A model generated the notes under the pieces. That model worked only from the letters and a program-made list of their open reading frames with translations, made no database searches and was not told the DNA's origin. The translations under genes were made by a program, and so were the position numbers. Shown one piece after another: positions 49,079 through 59,247 of a stretch of 64,000 nucleotides of DNA (position 1 is the first letter of the stretch; each line of letters starts with the position of its first letter). The stretch spans positions 1 through 64,000 of the forward strand of contig NZ_NWTI01000011.1 in NCBI RefSeq assembly GCF_002531575.1, read 5' to 3'. This DNA is from Bradyrhizobium sp. Y36 (lineage in GTDB: Bacteria; Pseudomonadota; Alphaproteobacteria; Rhizobiales; Xanthobacteraceae).

Positions 49079-49797
49079 TGGGGTGCCTCCAGGCTCAGGC
49101 CGAGCAGCCGCTCCTGCAGCGGCACGTCGGCGGCCAGCGCCGCCATCTCGCCGCGGTGGACGATGGTGCCGTTGTCCATCACCAGCACCTTGTCGCCGAG
49201 CTCGCGGGCGGCGAAGAAATTCTGTTCGACCAGAAGGATCGTCGCGCCCTTGCGCTTGATCTCCTTCAGGCACTCGATCAGCGCCATCACGATGGCCGGC
49301 GCCAGGCCCTTGGTCGGCTCGTCGATCAGGAGCAGCTTGCGCGGCTCGATGATGGCGCGCGCGATCGAGAGCATCTGTTTCTGTCCACCTGAAAGGCTGC
49401 CCGCGCGCGACAGCCAGAAGCGGCGCAGCGCCGGGAAGAAGCCGAAAATCCATTCCAGCTGCTTGTCGTCCATCGCAGCATCTCGCGCCGCCAGCACGAG
49501 GTTCTCCTTCACCGTGAGATCGGAGAACACCGCCATGCTCTCCGGCACATAGCCGACCCCGAGCCGGGCGATGTCGGGCGTCGCGCGGCTCTCGATACGC
49601 ATCCCGGCGAGGCTGATCTCACCGCTTGAAGCCTGCCACAGGCCCATGACGGTGCGCAGCGTCGTGGTCTTGCCGGCGCCGTTGCGGCCGAGCAGCATCG
49701 TGACCTGTCCTTGGGGGACGGCGAGGTCGATGCCCTGGAGGATGTGGTAGCGGCCGATATGGGTGTGCACGCCGGAGAGTTTCAAGAGATCGGTCAT
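49075..49797 (-). CDS. livF: Branched-chain amino acid-type ABC transporter ATP-binding protein (LivF)
   Basis: A 240-residue ATPase. Walker A is GRNGAGKTTTLRTVMG near 37-52, the signature LSGGQKQMLSIARAI near 137, Walker B LLLIDEPTKGLAP near 158, and the H-loop region is replaced by ILLVEQNFFAA with Gln, as usual in LivF. It pairs with LivG to power the importer. ATG at 49797 overlaps the livG stop by four bases. Confidence 0.95.
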   Translation of the reverse strand: MTDLLKLSGVHTHIGRYHILQGIDLAVPQGQVTMLLGRNGAGKTTTLRTVMGLWQASSGEISLAGMRIESRATPDIARLGVGYVPESMAVFSDLTVKENLVLAARDAAMDDKQLEWIFGFFPALRRFWLSRAGSLSGGQKQMLSIARAIIEPRKLLLIDEPTKGLAPAIVMALIECLKEIKRKGATILLVEQNFFAARELGDKVLVMDNGTIVHRGEMAALAADVPLQERLLGLSLEAPQ

Positions 49798-50570
49798 GCG
49801 GCGCTCTCTGCAGCAGTCTTGGGAGCAACGCCGAGATAGGCCTCCTGCACGATCGGCGAGGCGATCACCTCGGCCGGGGGGCCGTCGGCGACGAGCTGGC
49901 CGTTATGCAGCACGATGATGCGGTCGGCGAGCGAGCGCACCACGTCCATCTTGTGCTCGACCAGCAGGATGATCTTGCTCTTGTCCTGCTTGAGCTGTGC
50001 GATCAGGTTGAGCACGACCGGCACCTCGTCGATGCTCATGCCCGCGGTCGGCTCGTCGAACATGAAGACCTTCGGCTCGAGCGCGATCATCAGGGCCACC
50101 TCGAGCTTGCGCTGGTCGCCATGCGACAGCGCGGTAGCCGCGACGCCGCGGCGGCTGCCGAGCGCGACCTGGTCGAGGATGGCATCGGCGCGCGCGATCA
50201 GGTCGCGGCGCACCATCCAGGGTCGCAGCATGTCGTAATGGGTGCCGTTCGCCGCCTGCACCGCAAGCCGGACGTTCTCCTCCACGCTGAGGTTTGGAAA
50301 GAGATTTGTCAGCTGGAACGCGCGTCCGAGGCCCGCGCGGGTCCGCATCGGCGCGGACTGCTGGGTGATGTCGGTGCCGTCGAACAGGATGCTGCCGCTG
50401 GATGCGCGCAGCTGGCCCGAGATCAAATTGAAATAGGTGGTCTTGCCGGCGCCGTTCGGCCCGACGATCGCGGTGAGCTCGCCCGGGCGGAACGTGCAGG
50501 TCACGCTGTTGACCGCCACATGGCCACCGAAGCGGATGGTGAGGTCGCGGGTTTCGAGGGAGAACGTCAT
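49794..50570 (-). CDS. livG: Branched-chain amino acid-type ABC transporter ATP-binding protein (LivG)
   Basis: A 258-residue ATPase. Walker A is GPNGAGKTTYFNLISG near 37-52, the FQLTNLFPNLSVEENV Q-loop region follows, the signature is LSHGDQRKLEVALMIA (a variant of LSGGQ common in LivG), Walker B is VFMFDEPTAGMSI and the H-loop is LLVEHKMDVV. It is the first ATPase gene of the cluster, 122 bases after livJ; the gap contains a GC-rich hairpin. Confidence 0.95.
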   Translation of the reverse strand: MTFSLETRDLTIRFGGHVAVNSVTCTFRPGELTAIVGPNGAGKTTYFNLISGQLRASSGSILFDGTDITQQSAPMRTRAGLGRAFQLTNLFPNLSVEENVRLAVQAANGTHYDMLRPWMVRRDLIARADAILDQVALGSRRGVAATALSHGDQRKLEVALMIALEPKVFMFDEPTAGMSIDEVPVVLNLIAQLKQDKSKIILLVEHKMDVVRSLADRIIVLHNGQLVADGPPAEVIASPIVQEAYLGVAPKTAAESAA

Positions 50571-50621
50571 TGAGAATCTACAAATGATGAAACCGAATAT
50601 ATCCGCAGGTCACGCTGCGCT

Positions 50622-50645
50622 CCCTCCCCCGCTTGCGGGGGAGGG
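50622..50645. repeat. GC-rich hairpin between livJ and livG
   Basis: A perfect 11-base-pair stem (CCCTCCCCCGC with GCGGGGGAGGG) with a two-base loop TT. It is related to the arms of the element at 19808. On the livJ transcript it would form just after the livJ stop and could lower expression of the downstream permease and ATPase genes relative to the binding protein. Confidence 0.8.
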
Positions 50646-50692
50646 GTGGAGGGTCCACTGGCGAGACCCCCAAAGAGGTGAAGCAAGACGGC

Positions 50693-51877
50693 TTACCGCT
50701 TGTTGCGAACGGGAACGTCCATGTCTTCGATCTTCAGCTCGCGCACCGGCTCGAGGATGGCCCAGGCGACATTCGGATCGACCTTGACCTTGAAGGCGTA
50801 CATGCTCTGCAGCGCCTGATGGTCTTCTTTGCGGAACACCATCTTGCCCTTCGGCGTGTCGAACTCCAGGCCCTCCATCGCCGTGATCAGCTTCTCGGAG
50901 TCGGTCGACTTGGCCTTGGTGACGGCGGCGACGACGGACATCGCGGCAGCAAAGCCGCCCGCGGTGAAGAAGTCCGGCGGCGCATTGAAGCGCTTCTGGT
51001 GCTCGGCGACCAGCCAGTCGTTCACAGGGTTCTTCGGGATGTCGTAGTAGTAATAGGTCGCGCCTTCCATGCCCGGCAGGCCCTTATAGGCAGCCAGCGC
51101 CGGCAGGATGTTTCCGCCGGTGGACAGCTCGATGCCGTAGCGCTTCGGGTCCATGTCCTGGAGCTTCGCCAGCGGATTGCCGGCGCCGGCCCAGATCACC
51201 CAGATCACCTTGCGGCCCGGCTTGTCCTTCAGCGCATCGAACAGGCGCTGGCCGACCGCGGTGAAGTCGGTGGTGCTGGTCGGAGCATATTCTTCCGCGG
51301 CCAGCGTCGCGCCGGTCTTGGCGAGCGCCTCCTTGAAGGCGGCGACGCCGTCGCGGCCGAACGCATAATCCTGCGCCAGGGTTGCGACGGTGACGCCCTG
51401 CTTGCCGATCGCGACCGCGTTCGAGATCGCGTCCTGCGACGAGTTGCGCGCGGTGCGGAAGATGTAGCGATTCCACTTCTCGCCGGTAATCTGGTCCGCG
51501 ACCGCGGGCTCGACGATCAGGATCTTTTTGTTCTCCTCGGCGACAGGGAGAATGGCGAGCGCGGCGGCCGACGAGGTCGTGCCGATGGCGATGTCGGCCT
51601 TGTCGTCCTGATAGGCCTCGGCGAGCGCGGCCTTGGCGAGATCCGGCTTGCCCTGATCGTCCTTGGTGATGATGACGATCTTGCGACCGTCGAGCGTCAT
51701 CGTGCCCTTGGTGGCGTATTCAAAGCCCATTTTCAGGCCAGTCTCGGTCTGCTTGGCGTAGGCTTCGAGCGGGCCGGTCTTGCCGTAGATCAGCGCGATC
51801 TTGAGATCGTCGGCCTGCGCGGAGGCGCCCGCGCCGAGCGCGAGAATGGTTGTTGTTATGATGAGTGATCGACGCAC
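50693..51877 (-). CDS. ABC transporter periplasmic amino-acid-type binding protein (LivJ-like)
   Basis: A 394-residue type I periplasmic binding protein. The signal peptide VRRSLIITTTILALGAGASAQA is cleaved before DDLKIALIYG. The mature part has the family pattern GKTGPLEAYAKQTETGLKMG, IITKDDQGKPDLAKAAL, GTTSSAAALAILPVAEENK and FRTARNSSQDAISNAVA. The start is GTG at 51877 with AGGAGG seven bases upstream. The ligand is not predictable; relatives bind amides, aromatic acids and branched-chain amino acids. It is 106 bases downstream of the CoA-transferase gene on the same strand. Confidence 0.93.
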   Translation of the reverse strand: MRRSLIITTTILALGAGASAQADDLKIALIYGKTGPLEAYAKQTETGLKMGFEYATKGTMTLDGRKIVIITKDDQGKPDLAKAALAEAYQDDKADIAIGTTSSAAALAILPVAEENKKILIVEPAVADQITGEKWNRYIFRTARNSSQDAISNAVAIGKQGVTVATLAQDYAFGRDGVAAFKEALAKTGATLAAEEYAPTSTTDFTAVGQRLFDALKDKPGRKVIWVIWAGAGNPLAKLQDMDPKRYGIELSTGGNILPALAAYKGLPGMEGATYYYYDIPKNPVNDWLVAEHQKRFNAPPDFFTAGGFAAAMSVVAAVTKAKSTDSEKLITAMEGLEFDTPKGKMVFRKEDHQALQSMYAFKVKVDPNVAWAILEPVRELKIEDMDVPVRNKR

Positions 51878-51953
51878 GATGGTCCCTCCTGATTCAACGT
51901 TTCTCGACGACAGCGATTTGCACAAGCTCACGAACATTGCAATCGAACCTTCC

Positions 51954-51970
51954 GGCCGACCGCGTCGGCC
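51954..51970. repeat. Short inverted repeat between CoA-transferase and livJ
   Basis: GGCCGAC-CGC-GTCGGCC, a perfect seven-base-pair stem with a three-base loop. On the minus strand it lies 14 bases after the CoA-transferase stop codon and lacks a T-tract, so it is a weak terminator or processing site. Confidence 0.6.
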
Positions 51971-51983
51971 TTTATAGCCTGCA

Positions 51984-54011
51984 TCATTTTTGGGCCCGCC
52001 GCGCCTCGCCGGCTCCCTCGGCCTGACGCCGGTCCGACTGCGCCTCGTCGGCGCTTTCGAAAATATGCGGCGCGACGCCGCGCTTCTCCAGGGCTTCGCC
52101 GAGCTTGATGCGCAGGAAGCCCGACGTGGTGTAGCGCGACACGCCGGAGTAGAAGCGATCGACCAGGCTACGCACCATGGCCGAATAATCGTCCATCAGC
52201 TCCGGCAGGATGGAAAAATTGTCATAATTGACGATGGCGTAGACCCGGCGTCCGAGCGGCGCGAGCTTGGCCTCGACGATCGCTGCGATGGTGTCGATCT
52301 CGGCCTTGCTGTGCAGCGGATAGCGCTCGAGATTGACGAAGAACAGGTTCTGCTGCTCGTCCAGCGTGAAGCGCTGGTCGAGCGGGATGGTGAGCAGGCG
52401 CTCGCGCAGATCCATCAGGCCCTCGCGGAAGATGCGATCGTCCATAGCTGCGGGATCGTGCGGGATCAGCGGCTTGAAATCCATCAAGCGCAGAATGTCG
52501 CGCTCGATGTCGATGCCGGGTGCGATCTCGGTGAGCTCGAGCCCGTCGGGCCTGAGCTCGAACACGCATCGCTCGGTAACGTACAGCGCGCGCTGCCTGC
52601 GCGCGGCGGCGAACGGGCCGCTGAAGGTGACGTGCTCGACGTGATCCACGAACTTGCGCGACTTGGCCTCGTCGAGAATGACGAGCTTGCCGTCGTTCAC
52701 TGCAATGCGTTGCTTGCCCGCGCCGAAGGTGCCGACGAAGATGACTTCCTTGGCGTTCTGGCTGATGTTGATGAAGCCGCCGGCGCCCGCGAGCTTCGGT
52801 CCGAACTTGCTGACATTGAGGTTGCCGGCGCGATCGACCTGGGCGAGCCCGAGAAAGGCCGAATCGAGGCCGCCGCCGTCGTAGAAGTCGAACTGATAGG
52901 GCTGGTCGATCACGGCCTGCGTGTTGATCGCCGCGCCGAAATCGATGCCGCTCGCGGGAATGCCGCCGATCACGCCGGGCTCCGCCGTCAGCGTGATGAG
53001 ATCGATGATCCGCTCTTCATTGGCGACCGAGGCGATCCCCTCTGGCATGCCGATGCCGAGATTGACGACGCTGTTGGCCTTGAGCTCGAGCGCGGCGCGC
53101 CGTGCGATGATCTTGCGCTCGCTGATAGGCATGACCGGCAGGGAAGCTGCGCGGACGCGGATCTCGCTGGAGAAGGCGGGATTGTATGGCGTGCCAAAAG
53201 TCTGCCAGTGGTTCTCGGGCTTTGCCACCACGACGCAGTCGACGAGGATGCCGGGAATTTTCACCTGGCGCGGGTTGAGGCTGCCGGCTTCGGCCACGCG
53301 CTCGACCTGGGCGATGACGATGCCGCCGGAATTATGCGCTGCCATCGCGATGGCGAGCGCTTCCAGCGTCAGCGCCTCCTTCTCCATGGTGAGGTTGCCG
53401 TCGGGATCGCCCGTGGTGGCGCGGATGATTCCGACATTGATGGGAAAGGTCTTGTAGAGCAGGCACTCCTCGCCGCTGATCGTGATCAGCTCCACGAGGT
53501 CCTCGGTGGTGCGGGCGTTCAGCTTGCCGCCGCCGTGCCTGGGGTCGACGAAGGTGCCCATGCCGACGCGGGTGACATGGCCGGGCCGGTGCGCGGCGAT
53601 GTCGCGGAACAGATGCGTGATGACGCCCTGCGGCAGGTTGTAGGCCTCGATCTGGCCCGCGATCGCGAGCTGCTGCAATTTCGGCGCAAGCCCCCAATGT
53701 CCCCCGATCACGCGCCGGACCAGGCCTTCATGCGCGAAATGGTTGAGGCCGCGATTCTTGCCGTCGCCCTGGCCCGCCGCGTAGACCAGCGTCAGGTTGC
53801 GCGGCTTTCCTTGCGTATAGGGCGCGTCGCCCTCATGGGAGAGGTAAAGCTCCTCCAGCGCGACCGCGATCTCCTCGGCAAAGCCGATGCCGACGAAGCC
53901 GCCGGTCGCCACGGTATCGCCGTCGCGGATCAGCATGACCGCCTCGGTCGCCGTGACGACCTTGCCTTTTTCGGAATTGCGCAAGTAGGGCAGAGCTGGA
54001 TGATGGCTCAC
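51984..54011 (-). CDS. Fused alpha-beta acyl-CoA:acetate/3-oxoacid CoA-transferase with C-terminal extension
   Basis: A 675-residue class I CoA-transferase of the YdiF type. Alpha-like half (1-290): RDGDTVATGGFVGIGFAEEI, INVGIIRATTGDPDGN. Beta-like half (295-520): VNLGIGMPEGIA and the catalytic Glu344 in TAEPGVIGGIPA, then GLAQVDRAGNLNVSKFG. E. coli YdiF has about 531 residues; here about 140 more follow, with LERYPLHSKAEIDTI, RRVYAIVNYDNFSILPELMD and a charged tail. It moves CoA between short acids and probably activates the imported substrate. It sits between the MHS transporter and the ABC importer. Confidence 0.92.
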   Translation of the reverse strand: MSHHPALPYLRNSEKGKVVTATEAVMLIRDGDTVATGGFVGIGFAEEIAVALEELYLSHEGDAPYTQGKPRNLTLVYAAGQGDGKNRGLNHFAHEGLVRRVIGGHWGLAPKLQQLAIAGQIEAYNLPQGVITHLFRDIAAHRPGHVTRVGMGTFVDPRHGGGKLNARTTEDLVELITISGEECLLYKTFPINVGIIRATTGDPDGNLTMEKEALTLEALAIAMAAHNSGGIVIAQVERVAEAGSLNPRQVKIPGILVDCVVVAKPENHWQTFGTPYNPAFSSEIRVRAASLPVMPISERKIIARRAALELKANSVVNLGIGMPEGIASVANEERIIDLITLTAEPGVIGGIPASGIDFGAAINTQAVIDQPYQFDFYDGGGLDSAFLGLAQVDRAGNLNVSKFGPKLAGAGGFINISQNAKEVIFVGTFGAGKQRIAVNDGKLVILDEAKSRKFVDHVEHVTFSGPFAAARRQRALYVTERCVFELRPDGLELTEIAPGIDIERDILRLMDFKPLIPHDPAAMDDRIFREGLMDLRERLLTIPLDQRFTLDEQQNLFFVNLERYPLHSKAEIDTIAAIVEAKLAPLGRRVYAIVNYDNFSILPELMDDYSAMVRSLVDRFYSGVSRYTTSGFLRIKLGEALEKRGVAPHIFESADEAQSDRRQAEGAGEARRAQK

Positions 54012-54060
54012 GGCGTTCCTCCCGATCCCCTGGACCGCATGCCGTTGTTGCTTGATCCTA

Positions 54061-54098
54061 TCGCGAGGAGCAGCCGTGGAACAGCTTGCTCCTCGCGA
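54061..54098. repeat. 12-bp-arm inverted repeat between MHS transporter and CoA-transferase genes
   Basis: Perfect arms TCGCGAGGAGCA (54061-54072) and TGCTCCTCGCGA (54087-54098) with a 14-base loop, and no T-tract. It lies 22 bases after the MHS transporter stop codon on the minus strand. It could end or weaken transcription into the CoA-transferase gene, or be a protein-binding dyad. Confidence 0.75.
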
Positions 54099-54119
54099 CG
54101 GACGACATGATCAGGACGT

Positions 54120-55430
54120 TCAGCCCTGAACTATCTTGCGTGTTTCGGTGGCGAAATAGACCGAGACGATTGTGATGAGCGCGAGCGCGATCATGTAGAG
54201 CGAGATCGGCCACGTCGCCGGCGCGTAGGCCGTCATCAATCCCGTCGCAATCAGCGGCGACAGCGCGCCGGCGAAGATCGAGGCGAGGTTGTAGCCGAGC
54301 GAGACGCCGCTATAGCGCACCTTGGTGCCGAACAGCTCCGACAGGAAGCTCGCCTGCGGCCCGTACATCGCGGCGTGACCGATGGCGAGGCCGAGCACGA
54401 TCGCGATCCAGGCATATTGCGGGTTCTTGGTGGCCAGCAGCATGAACAGCGGGAACGACATCAGTGCCGAGAACACCGCGCCGAAGATGTAGATCGGCCG
54501 GCGCCCCAGCCGGTCGGAGAGTGCGCCGAAGGCCGGGATGGTGAAGGTCTCGATCGCGGCGCCGATCAAGACGCCGTTGAGCATGTCCTGCTTGTTCATG
54601 CCGAGCGATTGCGTGGCGTAGGCGAGCACGAAGGTGGCATAGATGTAGAAGAAGCCGTTCTCGGCGAAGCGCGCGCCCATCGCCAGCAGGATGTTCTTGG
54701 GATACATGCGGATCGCCTCGACGATCGGCATCTTCACGTCCTGCTTGGTGTCCTTGACCTTCTGGAACTCCGGCGATTCCGCGATGGTGAAGCGGATCCA
54801 GAGGCCGACCAGCACCAGCGCGATCGAGAACAGGAACGGGATGCGCCAGCCCCAGGCATAGAGCTGCGCGTCGGTCAGCATTGCCGAGACCACTGAGAAT
54901 ACCAGCGTGCCGAGCACGAGGCCAAGCGGCGCGCCGAGCTGTGGCCAGCTGCCGTAAAAGCCCTTCTTGTCCGCGGGCGCATGCTCGACGGCCATCAGCA
55001 CTGCGCCGCCCCATTCGCCGCCAAGGCCAAAGCCCTGGATCAGCCGGCAGGTCACGAGCAGGACCGCAGCCCAGATGCCGGCGGTCTCGTAAGTCGGCAG
55101 GAAGCCGATCGCGGCCGTCGCCGCGCCCATGATCAGCAGCGTCAGATACAGCATGGTCTTGCGGCCGATCTTGTCGCCGTAATGCCCGAACACGACGCCG
55201 CCGAGCGGGCGCGCGATGAAGCCGAGCGCGTAGGTCGCGAACGCCAGCAGCGTTCCCATCATCGGGTCGAAGGTCGGAAAGAACAGCTTGTTGAAGATCA
55301 GTGCGGCAGCGGTGCCGTAGAGGAAGAAGTCGTACCACTCGATGGCCGTGCCGATCAGGCTCGCGGTGGCGACCGTGACGTGCGAGGGCTGTCTCGCCTG
55401 AAGCTGATGGACCGAGATCGCTTCACTCAT
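54120..55430 (-). CDS. MFS transporter, metabolite:H+ symporter (MHS) family
   Basis: A 436-residue permease with 12 transmembrane helices. Signatures are ASLIGTAIEWYDFFLYGTAAALIF in TM1 (the EWYDF motif of MHS), GFIARPLGGVVFGHYGDKIGRKTML, and LIQGFGLGGEWGGAVLMAVEHAP in TM4-5. The second-half motif is ALSDRLGRRPIYIFG. MHS members take up shikimate, citrate, ketoglutarate, betaine or similar organic ions. ATG at 55430 has GGGAGG seven bases upstream. A sigma-54-type promoter about 60 bases upstream and the adjacent activator gene suggest inducible expression. Confidence 0.93.
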   Translation of the reverse strand: MSEAISVHQLQARQPSHVTVATASLIGTAIEWYDFFLYGTAAALIFNKLFFPTFDPMMGTLLAFATYALGFIARPLGGVVFGHYGDKIGRKTMLYLTLLIMGAATAAIGFLPTYETAGIWAAVLLVTCRLIQGFGLGGEWGGAVLMAVEHAPADKKGFYGSWPQLGAPLGLVLGTLVFSVVSAMLTDAQLYAWGWRIPFLFSIALVLVGLWIRFTIAESPEFQKVKDTKQDVKMPIVEAIRMYPKNILLAMGARFAENGFFYIYATFVLAYATQSLGMNKQDMLNGVLIGAAIETFTIPAFGALSDRLGRRPIYIFGAVFSALMSFPLFMLLATKNPQYAWIAIVLGLAIGHAAMYGPQASFLSELFGTKVRYSGVSLGYNLASIFAGALSPLIATGLMTAYAPATWPISLYMIALALITIVSVYFATETRKIVQG

Positions 55431-55492
55431 CCTGCGTCCTCCCTGGTTTGAGAATGCGCATGTGCAGCATGCGTCATTGTGCAAAGCGAAGA

Positions 55493-55507
55493 GCAAGGTC
55501 CGCGCCA
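55493..55507 (-). promoter_or_regulatory. Sigma-54 (-24/-12) promoter for the MHS transporter gene
   Basis: On the minus strand the sequence reads TGGCGC-GGACC-TTGC, matching the consensus TGGCAC-N5-TTGC at nine of ten conserved positions with exact spacing. Transcription would begin near 55482, giving a leader of about 50 bases before the MHS start at 55430. The gene for a sigma-54-dependent activator is immediately upstream. Confidence 0.72.
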
Positions 55508-55626
55508 GATGCGGAGGGTTTGCGCAAATCGGCTGAAAACACGGCAATTCCCGCCGCCACGGACGAACGAGCGGCGCTGCGCCGTGTCCGGAATCCGAGA
55601 CTCCGGACACGTTCGTGTCTCGAAAC

Positions 55627-57066
<1,440 letters not shown>

Positions 57067-57160
57067 GACATATCCCGGCGGAAGTCCGCTTGTGTATTAC
57101 CAAAAGGCCAGCAATTTCAAAGGGGGAAATGGGGGCCTTGAGGTGCCGCCCCATCTCCAC

Positions 57161-57266
57161 TGTCATGCCCCGGCTTGACCGGGGCATCCAGTACGCCGCG
57201 GCCTCTCGGTTCAATAACGACTGTCTCTGGAATACTGGGTCGCCCGGTCAAGGCGGGCGACGACAG
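57161..57266. repeat. Composite palindromic repeat, copy B
   Basis: A second copy of the element at 26035. It starts TGTCATGCCCCGG, contains ATCCAGTACGCCG, CTCTCGGTTCAA and GGAATACTGG in the core, and ends in a CGCCCGGTCAAGGCGGGCG hairpin and CGACAG. It lies between the sigma-54 activator and GGDEF-EAL genes. Confidence 0.8.
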
Positions 57267-57290
57267 CGAGACTGGAGCGCCGCTTGCGTC

Positions 57291-59036
57291 CTACCGCCGA
57301 TAGCCGCTCGCCCGCGAATAGCCCTGGCGGTTCTGCTGGTGCGGGCGGCTTGCAACGGCCGCGCGCGATTCGCTGGACGCCGGCGTTCCCAGCTTCAGCT
57401 CCTCCAGGAAGATCGGGCGGGAGAAGTAGTAGCCCTGCGCGTAGCGGATCTTGGTCGCGGCCTGGAGATAAGCGAGCTCTTCGTAGGATTCGAGGCCTTC
57501 GGCGATCACGGTCATGCCGAGCGCTTCGCTCAAGGATTCGATCGCGCGCAAGATGCCCTGGCTGCGCGGGCGCTTATGGATGTCGGTGATGAAGGAACGA
57601 TCGATCTTGATCTCGTCCGCCGTGATGTCGGCGAGCGCCGACAGCGAGGAATAGCCGGTGCCGAAATCGTCGATCGAGATGCCGACGCCGAGCTTGCGAA
57701 ACATCGGCAGGATCTCGGCCTGGAAATGATTCTTGGCGACGAAGGCGTCTTCCGTCACCTCGATCATGAAGCGTTGGGGAAAGCCGGTCTCTTCCAGCGC
57801 CCGCGCGAAGCTGCGCATGAATTCGGGATTGCCGGCCTGCTTGGCGGCGACGTTGATGCTGATGGTCGCTTCCGGGCCGAACGTCTCGTTGATCAGGTCG
57901 ATCGATTTGACGATCTCCGCGAGCACGAGGTGAGTGAGCTCGTCGATCAGGCCGAGCTCGCCGGCGAGATTGATGAACGAGCCGGGCGCCTGGATCACGC
58001 CTTCGTCGTCGCGCAGGCGTACCAAGGCCTCGATGCCCTTCACGGCCTGCGTGCGGATGTCGACCTTGGACTGGAAGGCGCAGCAGAAGCGCTTCTCCAG
58101 GATGGCGAGCCGCAGCGACTGCTCGATCTTCATCCGCGCCAGCGCCTCGCGCTCCATGCTGGAGTCGAAGAAGACGGCCGATCCCTTGCCGTCGTTCTTG
58201 ACGCGATACATCGCGATGTCGGCATTCTGGCGCAGCGTCTCGAAGCTTCGGCCGTGATCGGGATAGAGGCTGATGCCGACGGAGGTGGAGGCGAACACTT
58301 CCGAATTGTCGATGAAGAACGGCGCCGTCAGCCGCTCCAGCGTCGACTGCATGAATTCGGCGACCTCCTCCTGGCTCTGGATCGGGGAGAGCAGCAGCAG
58401 GAATTCGTCGCCGGAGATGCGCGACAGCATGTCCGAATCTCGCAAGTCGCGTCCGAGCCGCTTCGACAGCTCGACCAGCAGCGCGTCGCCGACGGCGTGG
58501 CCATAATAGTCGTTGATGTGCTTGAAATTGTCGACGTCGAGGAAAGCCAGCGCGAAACGCTCGCTGCCGCTTCTGTCAGATAGCAGGCCGTTGACGCGAT
58601 GTTCGATTACGCGCCGCGAGGGCAGCCCGGTCAGCTCGTCGAAATAGGCCGAGCGGAACAGCTGGTCCTCGAAATTCTTCTGCTCGGTGATGTCGGAGGA
58701 TGCCGAGATCAGGAGCTCGCGTCCGGCGAGGCGGACGGGACGATGGGTGGTGAGAAGCACTTGTCGGGCGCCGCTGCCATGAAGCGCCTCCTCGGTGACG
58801 ACGGGCTGGCCGGCACTCAGAGCCTGACGGCAGGCTTCGCGGCGCGGCGAAAGATCGGGTGAGGGACGGCTGCCGTCCATGCCGAGCTGCGCGGCCGCGG
58901 CGTCGTTAACCAGCAGAAGCTCGCCATCTGCATCCTGCACGGTCAGGCCGGCCGGCAGCATTCTAACGATTTCCTTGAGAAATCCGAGTTCGGCTTCACT
59001 CGCGCCGGAATATTTGTTGTCGTTCATAGAAGTCAT
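57291..59036 (-). CDS. PAS-GGDEF-EAL protein with altered GGDEF motif
   Basis: A 581-residue soluble c-di-GMP protein. A PAS domain (about 20-135) precedes GGDEF, whose signature reads SGDEF with the I-site RDSD five residues before it. The EAL domain has EALVRLRDD, ISINVAAKQAG, MIEVTEDAFV, IDDFGTGYSSL, EIKIDRSF and QGYYFSRP, so the phosphodiesterase residues look complete. The Gly-to-Ser change may weaken cyclase activity and leave GTP-regulated phosphodiesterase. Start choice is uncertain (ATG 59036 or 59027); neither has a strong ribosome site. A weak EcfG-like GGAAC-N16-CATT lies about 50 bases upstream. Confidence 0.88.
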   Translation of the reverse strand: MTSMNDNKYSGASEAELGFLKEIVRMLPAGLTVQDADGELLLVNDAAAAQLGMDGSRPSPDLSPRREACRQALSAGQPVVTEEALHGSGARQVLLTTHRPVRLAGRELLISASSDITEQKNFEDQLFRSAYFDELTGLPSRRVIEHRVNGLLSDRSGSERFALAFLDVDNFKHINDYYGHAVGDALLVELSKRLGRDLRDSDMLSRISGDEFLLLLSPIQSQEEVAEFMQSTLERLTAPFFIDNSEVFASTSVGISLYPDHGRSFETLRQNADIAMYRVKNDGKGSAVFFDSSMEREALARMKIEQSLRLAILEKRFCCAFQSKVDIRTQAVKGIEALVRLRDDEGVIQAPGSFINLAGELGLIDELTHLVLAEIVKSIDLINETFGPEATISINVAAKQAGNPEFMRSFARALEETGFPQRFMIEVTEDAFVAKNHFQAEILPMFRKLGVGISIDDFGTGYSSLSALADITADEIKIDRSFITDIHKRPRSQGILRAIESLSEALGMTVIAEGLESYEELAYLQAATKIRYAQGYYFSRPIFLEELKLGTPASSESRAAVASRPHQQNRQGYSRASGYRR

Positions 59037-59247
59037 GAATCTTGTTGTTTCAGCGCGTTTTGCAATGAGCACAATCTTGCGTGGTTCCCTCTTAAGTTTG
59101 GTTAAGGGCTCCGGAGAAATACGGGGGTGTTTTGGGGGAAACTTGCGACGATGTGAGGTGCGCCGACGATCGTCATTAACAGAGCGTCAACGGCGCGTGC
59201 GAAACGGCGGGCAGCCCGCGGGTTGCGCTTTCGCTTGGCGCGCGATG

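Noticed and set aside
51990..54110. A 706-codon open frame on the plus strand opposite the CoA-transferase gene
   Set aside because: Antisense shadow; the minus strand encodes a complete CoA-transferase with catalytic residues.
59064..59088. EcfG-like promoter GGAAC-N16-CATT upstream of the GGDEF-EAL gene at 57291
   Set aside because: The -10 part departs from CGTT, so it is below the level at which I would annotate it separately.
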